DNA of 64,000 bases from Amblyomma americanum (taxonomy: Eukaryota; Arthropoda; Arachnida; Ixodida; Ixodidae), in assembly GCF_052857255.1 (NCBI RefSeq), contig NC_135500.1, positions 161,523,189-161,587,188 of the forward strand, in the 5' to 3' direction. The notes under the pieces are model-generated. The model was not told the DNA's origin. It made no database searches and saw only the letters and a program-made list of their open reading frames with translations. Below, in pieces: positions 51,749-64,000 of the stretch; the first letter of the stretch is position 1, and each line of letters starts with the position of its first letter. The position numbers were made by a program, and so were the translations under genes.

Positions 51749-54700
51749 ATTCACGGTAAAAACTTTGTTGCTTTACAACTAAAAAGATTAAAAAAGTAAT
51801 GTTTTTCAAGTGAATAATTTTTTTAATGAAAAGACAATAAAAATTGTGGCGCGGTTTATGTGTAACGCTGAAATCGTGCATAATCGCGCCTTCTTTCTCT
51901 AGTTAGCACTGATTTGGGTTGAGTATTCAACGAGCGTTTCTCTGAATATATTGTTCAGTGAGCTAGCATATGCTTTGTGTTCTGTCGACAGAAGCTATGG
52001 GCATTGGGCTTGTATTCAGGAATGGTCTTTTCTATGTAGTTATGAAGGAATGTCACGCACAAAGTTCAGAATATCAATCTCGTTTCATCACCTGGCTGTC
52101 GGTTGAACAAATATTGCGGTCACATAAAAATAATAAATAAAAGAAGCACACACTAAGAACGCTTGCTTAATTACAGAGAAGAACTTGTTCAATAACCTTT
52201 TTTCTGGTGATATACAAATCCCCAGCGAATTACGCGCTGAAATACAAAGCCTTCTTTAGTTTATTGCCGCCGCTTTTTTGGCTCACACTCTCACTTTCTC
52301 TGACTGAATTTTCGGTAATCAACTTAGCCTTATATTCTTCAACAGATTAACCTCATACATCATTAAATTTTTGCTTGGCCATCGCGGACACTTGTTTTTA
52401 TTCACTTGAGCCTACCGAGCCGCGCATAACTTAGTAACGAAGACATCATATCATGCAATGAACGCAAAGGCCTGGTGCTTCCGTTCTTAAAAACGAGTCT
52501 GAGAGATTTTTGGCCGGAACATTTTCTCGTGCAAGGACTTGTTTATGCTGTTGAAGCGACAGGAATAGTGATCCATCTACAGAACACCCCGTCATTGCAG
52601 TTGTATTTGTTCGAGATATTTATTTTATCTGTCACTTAATGGTTGATCAACGGCGACATATACTGTAAATTGACCCTGCATTTAGCTCTGTGAGAAACCG
52701 TAAAAACAATTCAGTTCATGAAAAAAGCAATTTTCTCGTTGTTACTGAAAGTCCGGCAGAAGTAGTGAGTGGAACGTGCTGAGTGAGAGCAAGTTGCTAA
52801 TAAGCACTATGATTGCTTGTGATTGATCGCATATGATGGCGTGAGAAATCGTTTGCCATTCAACCACATTTATATGACTGCCTCAACATATGAAGAATGA
52901 CCTGCATTTGTCGTGCACAATCAGTCTTGTTTCAATATTTTCTGGTTAGATAAGGAATTTTGTTAAGTATTTATAGAGAAAAGTCATTACGCAACCCTTA
53001 TGCAACAACTTACATTTAACAAACGTTCATCACCTAGATTTGTGCATAAATTAGCAGCCATGCGTTTATACCTGTAGTTCATGTTCGTACATTCGGCCAT
53101 TGTTTGCTTATTTCGTGATCGGAGCGTTTTTTTATTTCATTAGTATGCTTTGCACAGCTGCAGCTGGTCCCCGTGGTCGGCAAAGTAGTCAGAAGTACTA
53201 TATTTCATTTTATATTTGCTCACAAGTCCTCTTATTGATGTAATAAAGAAAAAGCACTTCAGTGTTCTCTCGACACCCTTCAGGGATCAGATCCAACTAC
53301 ACCACCTAAGCAGCTGCTCTCTATTCGTGGCGGTCTATCTTACAGTGCGCTCGTCATCTTTAAATTTAGTGTTGTAAAGGAGCGGTAGTCAGAAGTCCCA
53401 ATCTATGAAGTGCAATGTCACATACAAAGCTAAGAGAAGGAAAAACGTCCTTGTGCTTGCTGGCTCTTTCACCGCATAGAAACATAACATTTAGAGAGTT
53501 ATTCACACAATTATTTTTAATTTCAATTCGAATTTTAAAAATCAGTGCCGCAGCAATAGGCTCTGGAAAGCTTGACAGAACACGCAGCAAAAGTATGAGC
53601 ATGCGTTCACGCTTTGGCGTGAAGATTTCTGAAACTCACACTCTGAAATATAACAGCAATGCTGTGTGCTAATTTGCAATCACCGAAGAAGGCGTATGAA
53701 GCCACACCTTGACGAAACGCTTAACGCTACTTATCTCGAATGCTCTGGAGAAGAAATAAATATTCTCCGGTTTACAATCTTCACGTTGATATTATTGAAG
53801 GTGTTCAGCCGTATGCTTCCAGGTCTGTCGCTGGCCTGCACGATTGCGTCCTCAGCACAAATAACATAAATAAATAATTTGGCATTGTTCAATTTAATGA
53901 CCACAGCAGAGCTGCCCGCTTACAACTGTTTTATGCAGTTGATCACAACTAAGCAGCAGTTTTTTCCTCAACGTATTTCAAACCAGCCCCTTTACGTATC
54001 TTGCCTATGCGTTTGTTAATTGTAACATGATGAAAATTACAACTCTGGGTACGAGATTTTTCAGCGTTCTTTCTTTGCATAGACATTTAGAGAACGCAGT
54101 TGAAAAAGAATAGAATAGATGCCTTAATACAATATACCTGCTTTACAAAAGCTTTGTGTCAAACGTAATAACGCAAATTAGACGCTGCAGGTTTTCTTTG
54201 AACAATGACAAATGAATTCAAAGTAACATTTCGTTAAAGCTGATGAAGTAATTATACCTCTAGTTTTAACTGACTGCCGGCCGGTAGAAATTTGGCGTTT
54301 ATTTGATTGACAAAAGTTTTTTTTATGGTGCTTATGCGCCCACAACAAAACACGCGTGGCGCTGGTATCGATAGCGGCGCGCACACTTTGCACGTTTTCG
54401 GTTCAGATCGGTCGAAGCTATCAGCCGCGACAAGATAATTTATGATTGACAAAACTCTATCCAGCAGGTCCAAGCGGAATTTCTTGAGTGTTCAAACAAT
54501 CCTTCGAGATGAATTAAACCCCGGCTAGCGAGCATGCGCGACGCAACTCGCCGTCCCGTTTCGCACACTGAAAGAAAGAAGGTCACGCACAAGACGAAAT
54601 AAAAGAATAATAAAAACACGCAAAACAAGAAAACTTTAAGGCAATCGTTCAGACTCCTCTGACCCATTGAGCTCCTTTAGGCGCTGTGTTTAGTTCAGAA

Positions 54701-54799
54701 CTTTCGGTCCCCTCTGGTTTTCGGTCATTGAAACACATACAAGCTGCCGTTTAAATGTCTAGAGAAATCCCTCAAGTGGACTAGATTTGTAATAATTGA
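51749..54799. other. AT-rich noncoding stretch, nothing recognised
   Basis: About 3 kb, very AT-rich, with few open frames. No repeat family or gene recognised. Confidence 0.55.
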
Positions 54800-54900
54800 G
54801 TAATTACTTATTTAAATCCACCCAAGCGTAGCCATACGGCTACCAAGGAATGCTTTGTAGCCATATGGGTACGCTTGGGTGGATGTCAATCAGTAATTAC
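54800..54900. repeat. 101-bp foldback (imperfect inverted repeat)
   Basis: Left arm 54800-54843 and right arm 54857-54900 are 44-bp reverse complements with about 6-7 mismatches, separated by a 13-bp loop (CAAGGAATGCTTT). Outer ends are GTAATTAC and their complement; the inner 27 bp (ATCCACCCAAGCGTA.CCATA.GGCTAC) pair with two mismatches. It could be a miniature foldback element or, if transcribed, a long RNA hairpin. Confidence 0.9.
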
Positions 54901-57120
54901 ATCCTTATTATACAAGCTGTCGTTAATGCAGCTTACTTACGAATTTTCGGCTGCTCACGGATAAGGAGACGAATTAAAAAGAATCTCATGAAATTATTCT
55001 ACAATTTTACATCTTCTTTTAGATTAAAATTATTTGCATTTCACTGTTATAATCCCTACTGTCTTAAGGAAAGGTTGGTGGTGCGCGTATTTCTTGGTGA
55101 ATGTCGCCGAATGTCGCCTAGCCCAATTTTGCAGTCGCGAAGCGCAGCGCAACAGCAAAGTAGCGTTGTTCGAACGACCATCAAAATTCGCCGAATTCGC
55201 TCTCCGCGGCTGCGCCCTCACGGACCGGCTGTCACCTCGCTTGGCTGGCATGACCCGATCGATTCTTCTTTCTCGCCCTTCGTCGCAGTTTTCTGGCAGA
55301 GCCGCCTATTCCTGAGCCTTCCGCCACCTGGCGCATGCAGCGAGCGTGCGTGTGTTACATGCTTGCGTGTGTGCATGTGTTGTGTGCTTGTATGCGTATG
55401 TGTGAGAGTGAGTGAGGCGTTCACTACTTGAATGAGTGCGAACCATGGGGTGCGGACCTCAAAGGGCACAACTGTAAAGAAAAAACACGAAATAATATTG
55501 AACGCTATAGGTAACGGCAGCAGTATCCTAAGCGATGGAAGCGCCACTAGTTCTCCGCGCTGCCTAGACTGCACAGCGAGCAAAGAAAGAGTACAGAGGG
55601 TAGCGGTGCAGTCCCTTCACTGCATAGTGAGTGCTGTGACTGCATTTCCGTGTTGGCAAATCGGTCGATGGGTGCAGGGTAGAGTGGACTCAGGGTCAGG
55701 AAAGGGCGGTTCTGTAATAAGAAAACGTTGACGGGCCGATGCCACGGAACCGTGGTGGACCGCTGGAACTGCTTTCGAATGCGTCGCGTAACCTCTTTTT
55801 CAGAGGATCCCAGCCAGACGCAACAGCTGGGCGCCGCTTACAAAGGAGACGACGCCGGTGTTGCTGAACCATGGCGCTATATGGCTCTGAGAGCATGCCG
55901 AAGGAAGGCTAACAATGACAACTCTGACCACTTTATTATCAGTGAAATTTTGTGAAACAGTGTTTTCTGATTGGTCGGCCTCTTTTGGAAATGCGCAGAA
56001 TGCTCCAAAAGAAGAAAATATTTCATTTTATTTTCAGTCATGGTTTCAGTTTCTTTTACCATCTAAAGTTTAAGGAAAATATTGGTTAATAGGAAAATTT
56101 CAAATATTCATGCCTACAGGCGAATTTCAGTGACGCCAAGGACAAGAAAAAACGAAAAGAACTTCGAAGTGCTCCCTTTCTCTACACTTTTGCTCGAAAC
56201 TACCGTGGTTCATATTATGGACTGTGCAAAAGAAAACGAGGGTATGCTCGTGTAACCGCATCTTGCTGGGCGAGGAAATTTATAGCTCTCACATCTGTTT
56301 TTTTGAATACATAATTCCTCCAGCAGCTTTGTTTTTATCTATATTATGCTAAGCAATCGCAGGATTAAAATCCCCGTCCGTATTGAATTCTCGCACCAAA
56401 TTTTTAATTTTTATGACTAATGGTCGTCAAGACACTGCTGCCATCTTTTTCGTTGGACTTAAGCGTCTCTAAATTTAGGCTCAGCCTCATTTTCGCTGTG
56501 CGGTTTCAGGCTTAAAGGGCGGATCATACTATGTGTTTAAGCTAAAGCTATGCTCATTTTAGTATCACGAACTGGCCTGATAAAGCAATAAGCAAGTAGA
56601 ATTGGTCGAAATGTTTTTAATCAGCGTCTCTGAAGGAATAAATACATAATTGACTTCATTAAAAAACCCCAAAGAACGAACTCGACTGCGGAAAAGTTAT
56701 CAGATGAAATTCTCGCGTACGCAGTTTCCTTCGTGAAAAAAGAGCGCTTGTTAGGCACATTGTTTTCTACTATCAGCAGAACACAGCGAGAGTTTGGGGA
56801 ATTTTAACCACGTGCCCCAAAAATGGAAAAAGTTTTTAAAACGTTAGGAAAACATTGTAGCCGTTGTAAGTTCAGGAAACTTTTCGTCACATATGTAATT
56901 TTCTAACCGTGCTATTGTTACGTCCATGCTGTTACCTAGACGTCGGCATGAGTTGTGATTCTGTGGCTTAGTACCTGAAGTGAGAAATCTAAGGCGTGTT
57001 TCCTACGCAAGCTATTTCCTGATTTCCCTAAGGAGATCTTTTAAAAAATTCTTAAGGCACTTAATTCTGATTACTTTGGTGAATGCAAATGCATCTATTT
57101 TGAGGAAAGGAAAGGTTTTC
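54901..57120. other. Noncoding stretch with a GC-rich middle
   Basis: About 2.2 kb. 55080-55960 is GC-richer, includes a degenerate TG-rich run (55346-55415) and carries several overlapping open frames on both strands without recognisable domains. It could be a CpG-rich regulatory region, but no exon can be supported. Confidence 0.4.
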
Positions 57121-57350
57121 GAGGAAAGGAAAGGGCTCAGTAGCTGTCACATCTCGACAACTTGGTGGACAGGTCAACCGAGCCTTGGAGAAAGCAACTG
57201 AAGGTGCATATATCATCGGGCCGCACCCCGGTCGCAAGCTAGTCTTCAACTTGACTACAACGTGTAAGATATATGCAAAGAGAAGTGCTGGGACACCGCC
57301 CGGAACGCAGTACGATGAACGGTTGCTCAAAATTTTGATGCCAATGTTGT
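57121..57350 (+). repeat. Second dispersed repeat family, copy B
   Basis: About 230 bp homologous to 25526-25775, in the same orientation. Shared GAAAGGAAAGGG, GGTGCATATATC, CACCCCGGTCGCAAGCTAG, TTGACTA, TAAGATAT, GGAACGCAGTACGA and AATTTTGATGCCAATGTTGT. A short duplication (GAGGAAAGGAAAGG) precedes it. Confidence 0.7.
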
Positions 57351-57429
57351 CGAGAATACTACCACCACATTGAGGCCAAACGGTGATGCCATCGCTGAGA
57401 TTTCACCTACATCTTCATGTATTGGGGCT

Positions 57430-57810
57430 CGGGATTGGGGCATGTAGCTTACTTGTCACGCGACCTGAAAACTTTAGAATCATCTGTGACGGGATTTGGC
57501 ATGACGTCACACTCAGACGATGTCTTCACAAATTACAATAATTAGATTTTGCGTTCACTAATTACATTATTATCAGTAATTAGGTATGTCTATTAGTCTA
57601 ATTTATTTGTGGTATGCATCTTTAATTATTTTTGCGGCGTAATCATCTTCATCGCGACATATTACACCACTCACAAGTTCCCCCTTACGAGATTATAACC
57701 CAATCACGTCACTTGGAATGACGACGACTCATGGCATTATAATGCCGTCTTTTACGGACGTAAGCTTGAAAGTGAGCCATATAATGCTTTCGCATTAAAA
57801 ATATTGGCCT
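57430..57810. repeat. Probable dispersed tick repeat (unnamed)
   Basis: Contains GGCATGACGTCAC, a run of TAATTA-type motifs, ACAAGTTCCCCCTTACGAGATTATAACCC in two parts, and the small palindrome TAATGCTTTCGCATTA followed by AAAA at its end. I recall similar strings as recurrent in tick noncoding DNA. No second full copy is visible in this window, though GGCATGACGTCA recurs at 14900. Confidence 0.35.
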
Positions 57811-62929
<5,119 letters not shown>

Positions 62930-63308
62930 TGCTAACGAAAAGAGTTCAGCTTAAGTTAAGGACAACGCAGCGAGCCATGGAAAGAAAAATGATAGGTTTA
63001 ACGTTAAGAGATCGGAAGCGGGCAGAGTGGGTGAGGGAACAAACACGGGTTAATGACATCCTAGTCATAATCAAGAGAAAGAAATGGGCTTGGGCAGGGC
63101 ATGTAATGCGAAGGCAAGATAACCGCTGGTCCTTAAGGGTAACGGAGTGGGTTCCAAGAGAAAGTAAGCGTAGCAGGGGGCGGCAGAAGGTTAGGTGGGT
63201 GGATGAGATTAAGAAGTTTGCAGGCAAAGGTGGATGCAGCTGGCAAAAGATAGAGTTAATTGCAGAGACATGGGAGAGGCCTTTTCCCTGCAGTGGGTGT
63301 AGTAAGGC

Positions 63309-63354
<46 letters not shown>
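62930..63354 (+). mobile_element. RTE-type LINE, 5'-truncated copy 3
   Basis: The last 0.4 kb of the same RTE family as 8731-11746. Homology starts at GCTAACGAAAAGAGTTCAGC, exactly where the CA/CACG tract ends, and runs through the basic Trp-rich C-terminus (QLKLRTTQRAMERKMIG, KRKKWAWAGHVMRRQ) to GTAGTAAGGCTGATG and a (GAT)n tail (about 63308-63354). A one-base deletion near 63230 shifts the frame shortly before the stop. Close similarity to copy 2 suggests a fairly recent insertion, truncated on arrival as is common for LINEs. Confidence 0.9.
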
Positions 63355-63355
<1 letters not shown>

Positions 63356-63364
63356 TATATAAAT

Positions 63365-63493
63365 TGTTACGCCGCGGAGTTCGAGGAAGAAGAGGAGAGA
63401 GGCGCGCACAGTCTGACCTGGGCTCTGGGCCGTTGGCGACCAGCTTTCATCCACCGAGCTTTCACATGTATTAAAGCCATTTCATCCGCTACA
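63365..63493 (+). repeat. Putative 5' LTR (129 bp)
   Basis: Begins TGTTACGCCGCGG and ends CATCCGCTACA, with an ATTAAA polyadenylation-like hexamer at 63470-63475. It is short for an LTR; the boundaries are inferred from TG/CA ends and from the PBS-like site just downstream, since the partner LTR is not in view. Confidence 0.6.
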
Positions 63494-63495
63494 TT

Positions 63496-63513
63496 TGGTG
63501 GAGGTGCTGGGTA
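63496..63513 (+). promoter_or_regulatory. Primer binding site-like sequence
   Basis: TGGTGGAGGTGCTGGGTA lies 2 bp after the putative LTR. It starts with TGG, the complement of a tRNA CCA end, as expected for minus-strand priming. The tRNA is not identified. Confidence 0.5.
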
Positions 63514-63596
63514 AATACGTCCTGGATTCGCCAGTACCTCGTCGCAGCCTCCGTGTAGCAGGTTTTCCACCTTTCTCGCCTCAACTGTTCCTCCCA

Positions 63597-64000
63597 ATGC
63601 CTAGCACGCATGCGACGCAGACTCGGGTACAGCGACCTGACCAAGAGACGGCCTTGCTCCATCAGCGAGAGCCGCTTACGTTCCACGGCGAGACCGAAGA
63701 GGACGTTGAAGAATCGCTTCGGCATTATGAAAGGTGCAGCAAGTACAACCGTTGGGACTCTACCGCCCGCCTGTACAATGTCGTTTTCTTCCTTGCTGGC
63801 ACGGCTCTGGCTTGGTTTGACAACCACGAGAAAATTCTCACTACCTGGAGCCGATTTGTCGAACAAATCAGTAAGTCCTTCGGAGACACTCTTGCGAAGA
63901 AGGAACGCGCTGAGCAGCAACATTCTCAGAGAGCCCAGCTGCCCGGCGAAACATGCACGCGGTACATCGAAGAAGTCTTGAAACTTTGCCGCACTGTCAA
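63597..64000 (+). CDS. gag: Gag polyprotein of LTR retrotransposon (partial)
   Basis: An open frame of 134 codons from ATG at 63597 to the window edge with no stop. It reads in a different frame from the listed-looking ORFs nearby. The N-terminus is MPSTHATQTRVQRPD; the core has the retrotransposon Gag capsid pattern: VEESLRHYERCSKYNRWDS, ARLYNVVFFLAGTALAWFD, then WSRFVEQISKSFGD and AKKERAEQQ, ending in TCTRYIEEVLKLCRTV. The LAGTALAWFD and W..F...F spacing is that of the Retrotrans_gag domain. Gag would assemble the intracellular particle that packages element RNA. The start is the first ATG about 100 bp after the putative LTR. Since the frame is intact over all visible codons, the element may be young. 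Confidence 0.75.
   Translation, partial: MPSTHATQTRVQRPDQETALLHQREPLTFHGETEEDVEESLRHYERCSKYNRWDSTARLYNVVFFLAGTALAWFDNHEKILTTWSRFVEQISKSFGDTLAKKERAEQQHSQRAQLPGETCTRYIEEVLKLCRTV

Larger units (their letters stand above)
63365..64000 (+). mobile_element. Ty3/Gypsy-like LTR retrotransposon, 5' part
   Basis: Starts 10 bp after the RTE tail. A TG...CA-bounded segment of 129 bp (63365-63493) is followed by a primer-binding-site-like TGGTGGAGGTGCTGGGTA and an open gag frame from 63597 that runs off the window. This order (LTR, PBS, gag) is that of an LTR retrotransposon. Pol and the second LTR are beyond the window, so the Ty3/Gypsy assignment comes from the gag sequence alone. Confidence 0.75.

Noticed and set aside
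55218..55583. 121-codon minus-strand frame with a His-Thr run as a possible Dscam 5' exon
   Set aside because: The His-Thr run is the TG-rich sequence read backwards; no signal peptide or Ig1 motif.
63365..63597. Overlapping 120-144-codon frames on both strands near 63489-63981
   Set aside because: Shadows of the gag frame, which is the one with the capsid-domain pattern and no stop.

Overview
This is animal nuclear DNA, most likely from a hard tick (Ixodida). The signs are Ig-encoding exons with GT-AG boundaries separated by kilobase introns, full-length and fragmentary non-LTR retrotransposons, a Ty3/Gypsy-type element, and repeated copies of a tRNA-derived SINE that resembles the tick SINE I know as Ruka. 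The tick assignment rests on memory of those repeat families and of tick Dscam sequences, not on a search. There is no operon structure and no CRISPR array.

One host gene can be supported: a Dscam-family immunoglobulin cell-adhesion receptor on the minus strand. Nine internal coding exons were located by splice sites, phase and Ig motifs. In transcript order they are 32189-32028 (Ig2, first half), 24353-24207 (Ig2, second half), 18848-18731 (Ig3, first half), 15902-15727 (Ig3, second half), 15343-15053 (Ig4), 7876-7445 (Ig5 plus Ig6 first half), 6958-6797 (Ig6, second half), 3832-3533 (Ig7) and 2446-2327 (Ig8, first half). They total 1,908 bp (636 codons) in one continuous frame. All junctions are phase 1 except the one inside Ig3, which is phase 2. 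The signal peptide and Ig1 exons (5') and everything after the first half of Ig8 (3') are not seen here. The three positions that are hypervariable exon arrays in insect Dscam1 (Ig2 first half, Ig3 first half, Ig7) are each a single exon here.

The introns and the 31.8 kb upstream of the first recognised exon are mostly AT-rich noncoding DNA with repeats. (1) Three copies of one RTE-type LINE: a decayed copy at the left edge (+), a nearly full-length 3.0-kb copy at 8731-11746 (-) with a perfect 12-bp target-site duplication, and a 5'-truncated copy at 62930-63354 (+). (2) A second LINE type, CR1/Jockey-like, at 35728-36545 (-). (3) Five copies of the tRNA-derived SINE, one intact at 48340-48572 with a 16-bp target-site duplication. 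(4) Two copies of another repeat family at 25526-25775 and 57121-57350. (5) A Ty3/Gypsy-like element at the right edge with a short LTR and an open gag frame. (6) Microsatellites, including two long (AT)n tracts and a 729-bp compound (CA)(CACG)(CA) tract.

No new multi-gene system is visible. The most interesting items are the non-arrayed Dscam, the young RTE and SINE insertions with clean duplications, the 101-bp foldback at 54800-54900, the near-symmetric CA/CACG tract, the 72-bp tandem duplication in the Ig2 intron, and the GC-rich E-box/CRE/nuclear-receptor motif block next to the Ig4 exon.
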